A stretch of DNA of 64,000 bases. It comes from Mariniplasma anaerobium. Lineage in GTDB: Bacteria > Bacillota_I > Bacilli_A > Acholeplasmatales > Acholeplasmataceae. Every line of letters begins with the position of its first letter. Within the stretch, counting starts at the first letter, position 1. The notes below the pieces were generated by a model. The model was not told the DNA's origin and did not search any database. It saw only the letters and a program-made list of their open reading frames with translations. The DNA lies in assembly GCF_016865445.1 (NCBI RefSeq), contig NZ_AP024412.1:434001-498000 (forward strand), read 5' to 3'. Shown here piece after piece: positions 9,186-18,232 of the stretch. Made by a program: the position numbers and the translations under genes.

Positions 9186-10481
9186 TTATTTTAATTTAAT
9201 GGGAACATCTTTATTAATGGAGAAAATTAAGCGATTTCTTAATCTATAAAAGTTTTTAATACCATTTGAAGATTTGATGACTGTTTTTATTCTTGAATTA
9301 ACACCCTCAATAGGACCATTTGAAAGTCGTCTATTGTCCACCCTATAAAAAGAATTTTTGATCTCAATTTTCCATCGTTGAATCATCTTTCCAAAATCCC
9401 TGAACAGTTGATGATCGTGATTTTTAAACAGACGAATAAGATCGTCAAGTTCTTCATCACAGGTTTCATACTCTGCGGTTAAGTTAAATTCTTGATATCT
9501 CTCTTTTAGACGATAAGCAGATTTGAGTATATCATCTATGGATAATAAGTAATCAAGAATTGTAGATTTATGCCAAGAGGTTTGAAGTTTTTGTATACGA
9601 ATCTTTCCATCATAAACATTCTCGTAGTTTTTAAGAAAAAAGTAGTGAAACTTCTTTAGCATATAATAATACATATCCTCATGTATTGGATTACTTTTGT
9701 GTGATTTATATTTATTCATGACTTCAATTCTTATATGGCGTATCGCCTCATTTAAGTTTCTAATGATATGAAATGAGTCTACAGCAATTAAAGCATGAGG
9801 AAACGCCCGTTCAATAACTTCCTTGTAAGATGGCCACATATCAATAACAAATGCCTTTACACGAATCTTCTCAGCTTTGGGAAATCTTGAAAAGACTTTA
9901 ATCAAGTAATTTTTATGCCTTGTTGGATAAATATCAATAAGTTTATGATTTCTAAAATCAAAAAGGACGCAAGCATACTTATATTTTGAGACTTTTGAAG
10001 TATAGAACTCATCCATACAAATAACTTCTGGAAGAAGTCTTCTCCTGGCATCAACAAAATGATCAAAGATGTTGATAACTGACTGTTTAGAAACAAAGTA
10101 AGCATTAGCTGCAGAAGTAAAGGTATGTGTATAATCTTTTAAATGTTCTAAAATAGATAATTTAGTGTACGTTGATATAGATTCATATCTTTTAGAAAAA
10201 GGATTTTTTTCATAAAAGACTTTCCCACAGCATAGACATTTATATCTTCTAGCATGATAGATAAGAAGATACTTCTTGTCTATGAGAACACTATGGGTAA
10301 TAGATCTAATTCTGAAACTATGGAAACGCTCAGTCTCATTCAGACAATTTGGGCATGTTTGAGGAGACTTAAAAAGTTTAATATGCATCTCAATTAGACC
10401 TTCTAAAGAAATAGAACTTATCGATTCAATTAAATGATCGATATGTTCGAGATTAAGTAGTTTTATGGTATCATCATTCAT
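9186..10481 (-). CDS. ISL3-family transposase
   Basis: The protein has 431 residues, the expected size for ISL3. An N-terminal zinc-binding region has CPNC (about 43-46) and RRYKCLCCGKVF (about 79-90). A helix-turn-helix stretch follows at about 115-140. The DDE catalytic core has ICMDEFYTSK, VIDMWPSYKEV and ALIAVDSFHIIRNLN, and closes with SNGPIEGVNSRIKTVIKSSNG, which bears the Glu. The SD GAGAGGTC is 6 bases upstream of ATG 10481 and lies in one arm of an inverted repeat that can mask it in read-through transcripts. The frame is intact, so the element may still be active. Confidence 0.93.
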   Translation of the reverse strand: MNDDTIKLLNLEHIDHLIESISSISLEGLIEMHIKLFKSPQTCPNCLNETERFHSFRIRSITHSVLIDKKYLLIYHARRYKCLCCGKVFYEKNPFSKRYESISTYTKLSILEHLKDYTHTFTSAANAYFVSKQSVINIFDHFVDARRRLLPEVICMDEFYTSKVSKYKYACVLFDFRNHKLIDIYPTRHKNYLIKVFSRFPKAEKIRVKAFVIDMWPSYKEVIERAFPHALIAVDSFHIIRNLNEAIRHIRIEVMNKYKSHKSNPIHEDMYYYMLKKFHYFFLKNYENVYDGKIRIQKLQTSWHKSTILDYLLSIDDILKSAYRLKERYQEFNLTAEYETCDEELDDLIRLFKNHDHQLFRDFGKMIQRWKIEIKNSFYRVDNRRLSNGPIEGVNSRIKTVIKSSNGIKNFYRLRNRLIFSINKDVPIKLK

Positions 10482-10542
10482 GAAGACCTCTCTTTCTACT
10501 ATTTAGCTAGACACTATAATTGTAGCATAAGAAGAGGTCTTC
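10482..10542 (-). promoter_or_regulatory. Transposase promoter inside an SD-sequestering inverted repeat
   Basis: GAAGACCTCT (10482-10491) and AGAGGTCTTC (10533-10542) form a perfect 10-bp inverted repeat. On the minus strand the inner arm covers the transposase SD. Between the arms, an extended -10 TGCTACAAT (10527-10519) would start transcripts after the outer arm. Internally started mRNA would therefore keep a free SD, whereas read-through mRNA would fold it away. This logic is known from other IS elements such as IS10 and IS50; here it is inferred from sequence. Confidence 0.6.
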
Positions 10543-10634
10543 TTTTTAAACCTAAAAGACCCTTTAAAATAAATGGTGCTCTGCCACCACCTTTTGGACA
10601 GCCTATCTTTAGCCACCATCCTTTTTACATAACT

Positions 10635-10642
10635 AAATTTAT
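10635..10642 (+). repeat. Right target-site duplication of the ISL3 element
   Basis: AAATTTAT, identical to 9032-9039. It marks the point where the kinase reading frame resumes. Confidence 0.85.
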
Positions 10643-10691
10643 TAATATTGATTTAAATGAATTTGATAAATCAATCAATCAAGCGCTTAAG

Positions 10692-13600
10692 ATGGTTGGA
10701 GAATTCATGAAAATGGACCGAGTATATGTTTTTTTATATTATTTTGATGAAAACTATACTGAAAATACATTTGAATGGTGTAACAAAGATATTAAGCCAG
10801 AAATTGATGGACTTAAACATGTTCCATTAGATCATATACTTGAAAACTGGGTTAAGCCACATTTAAATCATGAAAACGTTTATATTGAGAATGTAGAAAA
10901 TTTACCAAAAAATAGTGAGTTATATGCAGTATTATCACCCCAAAAAATAAAATCACTTTTAACAATTCCAATGTTTAATGAGAACAAATGTATAGGATTT
11001 GTGGGTTTTGATTCAGTTAAAGAAATTAATCATTTAGAAGATAATGATACAATGTTGTTAAAAATATTAGCAGAATTAATATCAAACTTGCATATAAAGA
11101 AAAATAGTTTTGATCAAATGAATCAAGTGTTAATGATCAATAAGCAAATAAGACAAAATTTAGAAACTTTTTTTAATAGAGTTGATGATTTTCTTTTCGT
11201 TTTAGATGAGCAAGGTAAGATTATTAATGTTAACAATGTTGTGATTGAGAAATTAGGATATAAACAGGATGAAATTATAGGCGAATCTATTCTAAAAATT
11301 CATCAAGTCGAAGACTACGATGAAGCTAAAAGACTCGTTAAAGGCATGATTTCAGGAGATGTTGATTTTTGTCCATTGCCACCAATCTTAACAAAATCAG
11401 GTAAAAAAATACCAGTGGAATCAAAAGTTACACACGGTATTTGGAATGGTAAACCAGCGCTTTTTGGCGTATCTAAAGATATCACACTTCTTAAAATTTC
11501 AGAAGATAAATTTAAAAAGTTATTTCATTCTAATCCATCAGCAAGTATGTTAATCACTCTAAAAGACAAGAAGATTATCGAAGCTAATGAATCTTTTTAT
11601 ACACTTTTTGAATTTTCAGAAGATGAAGTCATCAATAATACACCTATAGAACTTGGTATTATCACTGATAAGCTATATCAAACTATATATGGAGAAGATA
11701 AATATAATTCATCCATTGAAGTTGAGTTAAAAACTAAAAGCGGTGAATCTAAATTTGTTATATTAAAGTCTGATAAAATTGATATAAATGATTATACTTA
11801 TATATATACTATTTTAAATGATGTAACAAAGCTTAATAAAACTAAGCAGGCATTAGATGAGATTAATGAAAAAAATCGAATAAAAGCTATCACAGAAAAC
11901 AATGCCAAAACTCAATTTTTAGCTGAAATGAGCCATGAAATCCGAACACCTTTAAATGGGATTTTTAATTTAATATATTTATTAAGAAATACAAATTTAT
12001 CGCAACAACAGCGGGAATATCTTGAAACAGCAAGTAATTCAGCCAACTCATTATCAATTATTATTAACGATATTCTTGACTTATCAAAAATAGAAGCTGG
12101 CAAGACTATAAGCATAACTCGAAAAACAAATCTTGAATCTGAAGTATACGAAATTGTTAATGTGCATAAGCACTCAGCAATTGAAAAAGGGATTACATTT
12201 AATTGTGATTTTGACTATGATATTCCACAATACATAAATATAGATAGAAAACATTTGCGACAAATTTTAATAAATCTTATTAGCAATGCAATAAAATACA
12301 CTGATCATGGTAGTGTTACTTTTAGAATCCAACTAGAAAGCAAAAACAACGATAATATTGTCCTTGGGTTTGCGGTCATTGATACGGGTATAGGCATTTC
12401 AAAAGAATCAATTGAGTTTTTAACAGATAAATTTTATCAAGTAGATAATCAAAGCACTCGAGAGAATGTTGGGACTGGCTTAGGATTAACAATTACGAAT
12501 AAATTGGTTCAATTACTTGATAGTGAATTACAAATTGATAGCACTTTAGGTGAAGGAAGTATGTTTTCATTCTCATTAAACATTAAAAACAATTATGATT
12601 CTATATCAGCGCCTTTTCAAGACTTAAAAAAAACCAAAATTCTTTTCATACAAAACAATGCTGATGATGTAGACAGACATGAAACAATGTTTAATTCAAT
12701 GAATATTGTTATAACTAAAATATCGCTAAATACTTATTTAGAAACTTGGATGACTTTACCTTTGTTTGATTATATTAGGATTAGTCCAGAATTACATCAA
12801 TATAGCGATTTAATGAACATATTATCATCGATTTCTAGTCGAAAATTTTTGATATTAAATAACTCCGATGAATTTCCTCTTGAGCAAATAAAAAAAGTCA
12901 ATATTCATCATACATTTATCACCCCTTTTTGTAGACAAGAAGTATATAACTATTTAATAAAATCAGATAGTAAGCTAAAACCTATATCGCAAATCAAATT
13001 GGATAAGCTTTTAAAAAATTATCACATACTTATTGTAGATGATAATCGTATAAATAGAATGTCTTTATCAATGATATTATCGAAATATGGTTTCACCATA
13101 ACCTCTGCAAAAGATGGGTTTGAGGCTTTTGATTTAATTAAAGAAACAGACTTTGACCTCATTTTACTAGATGTCCAAATGCCAGGTATGAATGGATATG
13201 AATTAACAGAAAAAGTAAGAAATTTAGGTGAAAAGTATGAAGACCTTGTTATAGTTACTCTAACTGCAAATGCTTTTCAAGATGATGTTAATAAAGGGAA
13301 AGCTGTTGGAGTAAATGGCACAATTACAAAACCCATTGATCCAGAAAAAATTATTGTTATAATCAAAGAATATCTAAAATTAGATGTTGACTCTAAACAA
13401 AATAGTTTTTCTAAAATTCAAATTCCAAATCATCTAATAAGTTTTAACAGTAACAAGTTTTTACAACATTTTGGAGACTCAAAAGATCTCATAGAGAATC
13501 TAGCTGCTTCATATTTAGAGGATTATCAAAATGATATTGACAAAATTGATACAGCTATTGCACAACATGATTTTCTAAGTATTGAAAAAGCCACACATTA

Positions 13601-13784
13601 CTTTATTAGTTCTTGTTCAACTCTATGTGCTGATAGGCTTTATTGGGTATCAGAATATATAAAAAATGAAGCAAAAAATAAAAAAATTTCATCCATTATA
13701 GCTTTAAACAAAATATTGAAAGAAGAATCTATAGAATTTGCAAAAACACTTTCGAATTGGATTCATAACAGGAACATATCATGA
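10692..13784 (+). CDS. Hybrid histidine kinase, C-terminal fragment (GAF-PAS-PAS-HisKA-HATPase-REC-HPt)
   Basis: The first ATG of the downstream kinase part is 10692, but the frame is open back to the IS end and encodes FINIDLNEFDKSINQALK. Domains in this fragment: GAF (1-140), PAS (155-270), PAS (272-385), HisKA with SHEIRTPLNG (phospho-His near 414), HATPase with NLISNAIKYTD, DTGIGIS and GTGLGLTI, a degenerate receiver-like stretch (about 650-760), a true receiver with VDDN and LLDVQMPG (Asp near 825), and a C-terminal HPt-like helical bundle with ATHYFISSCSTL. No membrane helix is seen, so it is a cytosolic phosphorelay. Whether this piece is still translated, with no SD before ATG 10692, is doubtful. 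The stop overlaps the next start by 4 bases (ATGA). Confidence 0.88.
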   Translation: MVGEFMKMDRVYVFLYYFDENYTENTFEWCNKDIKPEIDGLKHVPLDHILENWVKPHLNHENVYIENVENLPKNSELYAVLSPQKIKSLLTIPMFNENKCIGFVGFDSVKEINHLEDNDTMLLKILAELISNLHIKKNSFDQMNQVLMINKQIRQNLETFFNRVDDFLFVLDEQGKIINVNNVVIEKLGYKQDEIIGESILKIHQVEDYDEAKRLVKGMISGDVDFCPLPPILTKSGKKIPVESKVTHGIWNGKPALFGVSKDITLLKISEDKFKKLFHSNPSASMLITLKDKKIIEANESFYTLFEFSEDEVINNTPIELGIITDKLYQTIYGEDKYNSSIEVELKTKSGESKFVILKSDKIDINDYTYIYTILNDVTKLNKTKQALDEINEKNRIKAITENNAKTQFLAEMSHEIRTPLNGIFNLIYLLRNTNLSQQQREYLETASNSANSLSIIINDILDLSKIEAGKTISITRKTNLESEVYEIVNVHKHSAIEKGITFNCDFDYDIPQYINIDRKHLRQILINLISNAIKYTDHGSVTFRIQLESKNNDNIVLGFAVIDTGIGISKESIEFLTDKFYQVDNQSTRENVGTGLGLTITNKLVQLLDSELQIDSTLGEGSMFSFSLNIKNNYDSISAPFQDLKKTKILFIQNNADDVDRHETMFNSMNIVITKISLNTYLETWMTLPLFDYIRISPELHQYSDLMNILSSISSRKFLILNNSDEFPLEQIKKVNIHHTFITPFCRQEVYNYLIKSDSKLKPISQIKLDKLLKNYHILIVDDNRINRMSLSMILSKYGFTITSAKDGFEAFDLIKETDFDLILLDVQMPGMNGYELTEKVRNLGEKYEDLVIVTLTANAFQDDVNKGKAVGVNGTITKPIDPEKIIVIIKEYLKLDVDSKQNSFSKIQIPNHLISFNSNKFLQHFGDSKDLIENLAASYLEDYQNDIDKIDTAIAQHDFLSIEKATHYFISSCSTLCADRLYWVSEYIKNEAKNKKISSIIALNKILKEESIEFAKTLSNWIHNRNIS

Positions 13785-14767
13785 AAGTATTGATAGCAGA
13801 GGATAATCGATTAAATCGTATTTCACTAACATCTTTTCTTGAAGAAATTGGGATGGAAGTTATGGCGGCAAAAGATGGTGAAGAAGCATATAAATTATGG
13901 GAAACCTTTCTACCACAAGTACTTATAACAGATTTACAAATGCCTAAGATTGATGGGATTAGTTTGATAAAGAAAATCAGACAAAATGATAATTATAACT
14001 ATACATTTATCATAGTAGTAACTGCGGATAAGAATTTAGAAGTGTTAGAAAAAAGTTTTGAAGTTGGAGCCGATGATTACATAAGTAAACCATTTAAAAA
14101 AATCGAACTCCAACATCGCGTTAAAGCTGCCGAACGACTTATTGGTTTATTCGAGAATGAGCATATAGTTTATGCATTAGCACAACTAACAGAAACAAGA
14201 GATTTAGATACTGGGAAACATATAGAACGGCTTAGCGCATATTCAAAAGTTTTAGCAAGTGCATTAAAAAACAATCCAAAATACTCAAAGAAAATTTCTA
14301 ATAGATTTTTAGATAATATTGCTATATCGAGTGTTTTACATGACATTGGAAAAGTAGGAATTCCAGATTCTATATTAACTAAGCCAGGAGTTTTCACCAA
14401 AGATGAACGAGAGATAATGAAAGAGCATACCATGATTGGATTTAAGACTATTCAGTCTATTGCAAAAAAATATCCTAAAATAAAATATTTAGAGACTGCT
14501 GGAGAGATTGCTCGTTGGCATCATGAGCGTTTTGATGGAACTGGATATCCTGATGGATTAAAAGGAGAGAATATTCCTGTTTCAGCTAGAATTGTTGCAG
14601 TGGCAGATGTGTATGATGCACTTAGGAGTCATCGTGTCTATAAAAAAGCTTTGACACATGAGGAGTCTAAAGCAGTTTTAATTGAGGGTAGTGGTACCCA
14701 TTTTGATCCAGATATTATTGATGCATTTTTAAGTGTTGAAAACTATTTTAGCAAAACTAAATACTAA
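13781..14767 (+). CDS. Response regulator with HD-GYP c-di-GMP phosphodiesterase domain
   Basis: A 328-residue RpfG-like protein. An N-terminal receiver (1-120) has EDNRLN, the phospho-acceptor in LITDLQMPK (Asp near 53) and the KPFKK lysine. The HD-GYP domain (about 135-325) has HDIGKVGIPD (His-Asp near 187), RWHHERFDGTGYPDGLKG and ARIVAVADVYDAL, so the metal ligands and the GYP loop are complete. HD-GYP domains hydrolyse c-di-GMP. It is translationally coupled (ATGA overlap) to the upstream hybrid kinase, its likely phosphate donor, and sits in an operon led by a c-di-GMP riboswitch. Feedback control of the messenger is therefore likely (inference). Confidence 0.93.
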   Translation: MKVLIAEDNRLNRISLTSFLEEIGMEVMAAKDGEEAYKLWETFLPQVLITDLQMPKIDGISLIKKIRQNDNYNYTFIIVVTADKNLEVLEKSFEVGADDYISKPFKKIELQHRVKAAERLIGLFENEHIVYALAQLTETRDLDTGKHIERLSAYSKVLASALKNNPKYSKKISNRFLDNIAISSVLHDIGKVGIPDSILTKPGVFTKDEREIMKEHTMIGFKTIQSIAKKYPKIKYLETAGEIARWHHERFDGTGYPDGLKGENIPVSARIVAVADVYDALRSHRVYKKALTHEESKAVLIEGSGTHFDPDIIDAFLSVENYFSKTKY

Positions 14768-14830
14768 AATTATTTTTAAACTTATGTATTAATCTATGAT
14801 TTAAAAAGTGTCAATAATAGAATCAATTGT

Positions 14831-14858
14831 AAAAAAAAGCATTTATCATGCTTTTTTT
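14831..14858. terminator. Bidirectional terminator between convergent genes
   Basis: AAAAAAAGCAT, a short loop, then ATGCTTTTTTT. It lies between the HD-GYP gene and the convergent MBL hydrolase. Confidence 0.85.
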
Positions 14859-14889
14859 GTTTATTACATTTAATTGTGGCTAAGTTAGT

Positions 14890-15495
14890 TTAATTTTTAA
14901 CGTATTGATTATGAAGTTTTTCAAATCCTATTGTCGTTGATATACCATGTCCTGGATAAACTTTTGTCTCATCTAAAAATAAATCATACATTTTATGGAT
15001 GCTTGCTTTAATCTCATCAAAATCTCCAAATGGCAAATCTGTTCTACCAATTGTTTGATGAAATAAAGTGTCTCCTGAAAAACAGATATTATAATCTTTA
15101 TTATACAAGATGGTACCACCTTTAGAATGTCCTGGTATATCATAGATGTCAAAAACAATATCATCTAGGATGATTTGGTCACCTTCAGATACATAAGAGT
15201 CTATTGGTATAGGATAGCCTAATCGATTATAATTTTGATTGGTAAACCAAATCTCATCTTTTTTAGGTCCATATGTCTTTGCATTAAAGATATCTTTTAA
15301 GTATTTAATACCTGCAACATGATCAACATGTCCATGGGTTGCGTATATTAAGATAACTTCTAAATCATTATCTTTAATAAAATCCACAACTTTTTGGCTT
15401 TCTTCACCTGGATCGATAATGATTGCTTTTTTGTTATGATAAACAATATAACAGTTACTTCTATACATACTTAAAATAAAACTTTTAATTTCCAT
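14890..15495 (-). CDS. MBL-fold hydrolase, glyoxalase II-like
   Basis: The zinc motif THGHVDHVAG (about residues 53-62), PGHSKGGTILY, FSGDTLF and YPGHG give the complete metallo-beta-lactamase site. The length (201 residues) matches the YqgX/YcbL-type cytosolic hydrolases, which cleave thioesters such as S-lactoyl-glutathione analogues. The substrate here is unknown. ATG 15495 is preferred because AAAGGTG sits about 6 bases upstream; a GTG at 15504 would overlap that SD. It is divergent from cysK. Confidence 0.88.
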   Translation of the reverse strand: MEIKSFILSMYRSNCYIVYHNKKAIIIDPGEESQKVVDFIKDNDLEVILIYATHGHVDHVAGIKYLKDIFNAKTYGPKKDEIWFTNQNYNRLGYPIPIDSYVSEGDQIILDDIVFDIYDIPGHSKGGTILYNKDYNICFSGDTLFHQTIGRTDLPFGDFDEIKASIHKMYDLFLDETKVYPGHGISTTIGFEKLHNQYVKN

Positions 15496-15599
15496 TTCTA
15501 TCACCTTTTTTTAGTATATCATAAATATATTTTTTAAGTCGTATTACAAGCAATTTTACATTAAAACTTATATAATATAAAAGGTAAGGACGTGACCAT

Positions 15600-16526
15600 A
15601 TGAAAATAGCAAACAGTTATATAGAATTAATAGGAAAAACACCATTGTTAAGATTAAACAATTACGAAAAATTAGTTGGAGCAAAAGCCCAAATCATTGT
15701 AAAACTAGAAAACTTTAATCCTTTAAGTAGCGTTAAAGATCGCCTAGCGTTTGCTTTAATAGATACTATTGAACGTCAAGGTTTAGTTAAACCTGATTCA
15801 GTATTTATAGAACCTACAAGTGGGAACACCGGTATAGGGTTGGCATTTATATGTGCAGCTAAAGGCTATAAACTCATTCTAGTCATGCCAGAATCTGTTA
15901 CAGAGGAAAGAGTCATGATTGTTAAAGGGTTAGGCGCAGAAGTTATTTTAACTAAAAAAGAGGCAGGCATGAAGGGTTCAATCGAACTTGCTAAATCTTT
16001 AGTTGAAAAAAATCCTAATTATATTATGCCCCTACAATTTGAAAATCTTGCGAATCCTGAAATCCATAGAAAAACTACAGCATTAGAAATTTTAGAAGAT
16101 ACAGATCACCAAGTTGATTTCTTTGTTGCTGGAGTAGGAACAGGTGGAACCATCACAGGTGTTGGCGAAGTATTAAAAAAAGATAATAAAAATGTCAAAA
16201 TCATTGCTGTTGAACCTGAAGGTTCACCAATGATATCAAAAGGTATCGCAGGCCCACATAAAATACAAGGTATTGGTGCAGGATTTATTCCAAGTGTTTT
16301 AAATCTTGATATCATAGATCAAATCATTACAGTTAGTGATGAAGATGCTTTTGAGACAACAAGAACCTTAGCTAGAGTTGAAGGTGTCTTTGCGGGTATC
16401 TCATCAGGTGCAAATTTATATGCAGCAACTCAACTAGCATTAAAAGAAGAAAATAAAGGGAAGAGGATTGTTGCGATTGTTTGCGATACTGGCGAACGTT
16501 ATCTATCGACAACATTATATAAATAA
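15600..16526 (+). CDS. cysK: Cysteine synthase (O-acetylserine sulfhydrylase)
   Basis: A PLP enzyme that makes cysteine from O-acetylserine and sulfide. The 308 residues include the PLP lysine in NPLSSVKDRLA (about residue 45), the substrate loop PTSGNTGIGLA, the phosphate-binding GVGTGGTITGVG, and the C-terminal CDTGERYLSTTLY. SD-like AAGGTAAGGA precedes the ATG. The serine acetyltransferase gene follows one base after the stop, so both enzymes of cysteine synthesis are co-expressed and may form the CysE-CysK complex. No T-box or other leader structure fits in the short upstream gap. Confidence 0.96.
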   Translation: MKIANSYIELIGKTPLLRLNNYEKLVGAKAQIIVKLENFNPLSSVKDRLAFALIDTIERQGLVKPDSVFIEPTSGNTGIGLAFICAAKGYKLILVMPESVTEERVMIVKGLGAEVILTKKEAGMKGSIELAKSLVEKNPNYIMPLQFENLANPEIHRKTTALEILEDTDHQVDFFVAGVGTGGTITGVGEVLKKDNKNVKIIAVEPEGSPMISKGIAGPHKIQGIGAGFIPSVLNLDIIDQIITVSDEDAFETTRTLARVEGVFAGISSGANLYAATQLALKEENKGKRIVAIVCDTGERYLSTTLYK

Positions 16527-16527
16527 T

Positions 16528-17070
16528 ATGTTTTTTAAATGTACGATTAAAGATGTAAATTCAGCTAAGAAATTTGATCCTGCTTCACCAGGGTGTATCA
16601 TGTTATATTTTACATATCCGGGTGTTATAGCATTAAGAAGACACAGAACAGCACATTGGTTATGGAAAAAAGGATTGAAAACTTTGCCTAGATTTATCAG
16701 TTATAGAACAAGAAGAAAAACAGGTGTTGATATCCATCCAGGAGCTACTATAGGCAAAGGAGTATTTATCGATCATGGCATGGGTGTCGTTATTGGTGAA
16801 ACTGCTGTTATTGGAGACAATTGTGTTTTATATCATGGAGTTACATTAGGCGCTAATACTTTTGAGAAAGTGGATAGACATCCTAAAATCGGAAATAATG
16901 TCATCATGTATGCACATGCAACGATTATTGGACCTATTCATATTGGAGATAATTCGATTGTTGCAGCAAATGCTGTAGTTGTTAAAGATGCTCCAGCAAA
17001 TAGTAAATTGATTGGTGTACCAGCCCATAAATTTCAAAAACAAAATGATTTATCATCAAGTTTTAGATAA
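16528..17070 (+). CDS. cysE: Serine O-acetyltransferase (short form)
   Basis: A left-handed beta-helix acetyltransferase that supplies O-acetylserine to CysK. The hexapeptide repeats run from about residue 70 (GVDIHPGATIGKGVFIDHG) to about 165 (ANAVVVKDAPANSKLIGVPA). The catalytic His residues are in IDHGMGVVIGE and LYHGVTLG. The protein has 180 residues, the short clostridial/EpsC-like form with a reduced N-terminal helical domain. ATG 16528 starts one base after the cysK stop; no SD is visible, which suggests translational coupling. An upstream in-frame start at 16468 would lie wholly in cysK and adds non-homologous residues. Confidence 0.93.
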   Translation: MFFKCTIKDVNSAKKFDPASPGCIMLYFTYPGVIALRRHRTAHWLWKKGLKTLPRFISYRTRRKTGVDIHPGATIGKGVFIDHGMGVVIGETAVIGDNCVLYHGVTLGANTFEKVDRHPKIGNNVIMYAHATIIGPIHIGDNSIVAANAVVVKDAPANSKLIGVPAHKFQKQNDLSSSFR

Positions 17071-17172
17071 ATGGTAAATACTTAAATAAAAGGTCAAAAT
17101 AGAAGTAAATGTATAAAAGTGATTTATTAGGAAAAATAACTATGTGAATTCATCAAGATATATCAAGTTTGA

Positions 17173-17201
17173 TTGACAAAAGCTTAAAAATTTGATATCA
17201 T
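17173..17201 (+). promoter_or_regulatory. secG promoter
   Basis: TTGACA (17173-17178), a 17-base spacer, TATCAT (17196-17201). The predicted start is only a few bases before the SD AGGAGG (17214-17219), giving a very short leader. The 100 bases between cysE and this promoter hold nothing I recognise. Confidence 0.8.
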
Positions 17202-17225
17202 AAATTGAATTTTAGGAGGACGCTT

Positions 17226-17450
17226 ATGCTTTGGATAGATTGGATAGCAATTATTTCTGCTGTTCTACTAATTGTAGCTGTATTATTACAATCATCAGAA
17301 GATAATATACAAGATGCATTTAGTGGAGAAAAATCTGAGTTATTTAAAAACAAGAAAATACGTGGTATGGAATTATTTCTAACACGTGCTTCAATCGTTT
17401 TATCAATTATAATGATTGTTTCAGTTGTTTTATCAAATAATATTAGATAA
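17226..17450 (+). CDS. secG: Preprotein translocase subunit SecG
   Basis: SecG is the small third subunit of the SecYEG channel. The 74 residues contain two membrane helices (about 5-22 and 53-72) around a cytoplasmic loop with the family motif LLQSSEDNIQDAFSGEKSEL and a Gly-rich/Lys stretch. ATG 17226 follows AGGAGG by 6 bases. A TTG at 17205 would lie upstream of the SD and is rejected. Confidence 0.9.
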   Translation: MLWIDWIAIISAVLLIVAVLLQSSEDNIQDAFSGEKSELFKNKKIRGMELFLTRASIVLSIIMIVSVVLSNNIR

Positions 17451-17470
17451 TGAAAATAACAAATTAAAAG

Positions 17471-17495
17471 AGTGTTTCTTAGGAAATGCTTTTTT
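17471..17495 (+). terminator. Intrinsic terminator after secG
   Basis: AGTGTTTC, loop TTAG, GAAATGCT, then a six-T run interrupted by C. Confidence 0.65.
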
Positions 17496-17518
17496 CATAA
17501 AGAAAGGACTTTTAAAAG

Positions 17519-18232
17519 ATGGCACAACGTTATTTTTTAACAAAAAATGATTTTGAAAATAAATCAATTACAACCGATGATAAACACCATATTCTTAAAG
17601 TCATGCGTATGAGATCAAATGACTTCATTGAAGTGTGTTATCTTAAGACATGTTATCTTGCAAAACTCTCAATAAATGAGCAACAAATAAGCTATGAAAT
17701 CATTGATACATTAGCGCAAAGAAGAAGTGTAGATGTCACATTAATTCAAGGACTACCAAAAGGTAATAAAATAGATATTATCAGTAAATATGCAACGATG
17801 TTTGGAGTTTCTAAAATGTTATTTGTTCAAATGGATCGTTCAATTGCTAAAGAGAAGAATAGTGATAATAAAATAAGAAGGCTGAATTTAATTACAAAAG
17901 AAGCAGCTGAGCTTGCTCATCGCTTTGATATTCCTGAAATAGCATTTTTCAAATCTTTGAAAGATATAGATTTTAAGACTTTTGATTTGATTTTATTAGC
18001 AGATGAAAATGAAAAAACAATAATGCTAAATACAGTTGTAAAAACAACTGATTTAGATAAGAAAATAGCCTTAATTATTGGTCCAGAAGGTGGTATATCT
18101 GATAGTGAAAGAGTATTTTTTAATCAAAAAAACGCGCATATAATTTCACTTGGAGATAACATTTTACCAACAGAAATAGCAGCGATTTATGCTCTATCCT
18201 ACATATCTGTTAAAAATACTGAATTATTTTGA
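17519..18232 (+). CDS. rsmE: 16S rRNA (uracil1498-N3)-methyltransferase
   Basis: A SPOUT-class methyltransferase of 237 residues that modifies U1498 in the decoding region of 16S rRNA. N-terminal PUA-like part: RYFLTKNDF and HHILKVMRMR. Knot region: LIIGPEGGISDSERVFF and SLGDNILPTEIAAIYAL, the SAM-binding loops. SD AGAAAGGA precedes ATG 17519. Its TGA stop (18230-18232) is part of the -35 box of the rpsU promoter. Confidence 0.93.
   Translation: MAQRYFLTKNDFENKSITTDDKHHILKVMRMRSNDFIEVCYLKTCYLAKLSINEQQISYEIIDTLAQRRSVDVTLIQGLPKGNKIDIISKYATMFGVSKMLFVQMDRSIAKEKNSDNKIRRLNLITKEAAELAHRFDIPEIAFFKSLKDIDFKTFDLILLADENEKTIMLNTVVKTTDLDKKIALIIGPEGGISDSERVFFNQKNAHIISLGDNILPTEIAAIYALSYISVKNTELF

Larger units (their letters stand above)
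9040..10634. mobile_element. ISL3-family insertion sequence (1595 bp)
   Basis: The element is defined by the 8-bp AAATTTAT duplication and by imperfect terminal inverted repeats. The left end has TGTAAAATAGATGGTGGC, and the right end read in reverse has TGTAAAAAGGATGGTGGC. A second conserved block, CTGTCCAAAA then TGGTGGCA, follows on both sides. The outermost five bases match poorly. It carries one minus-strand transposase gene, opposite to the interrupted kinase. It has terminator-like hairpins at both sides of the transposase gene. Confidence 0.9.

Noticed and set aside
9055..9249. Plus-strand ORF inside the ISL3 left end
   Set aside because: It runs through the terminal repeat and a terminator hairpin and is antisense to the transposase end; no coding evidence.
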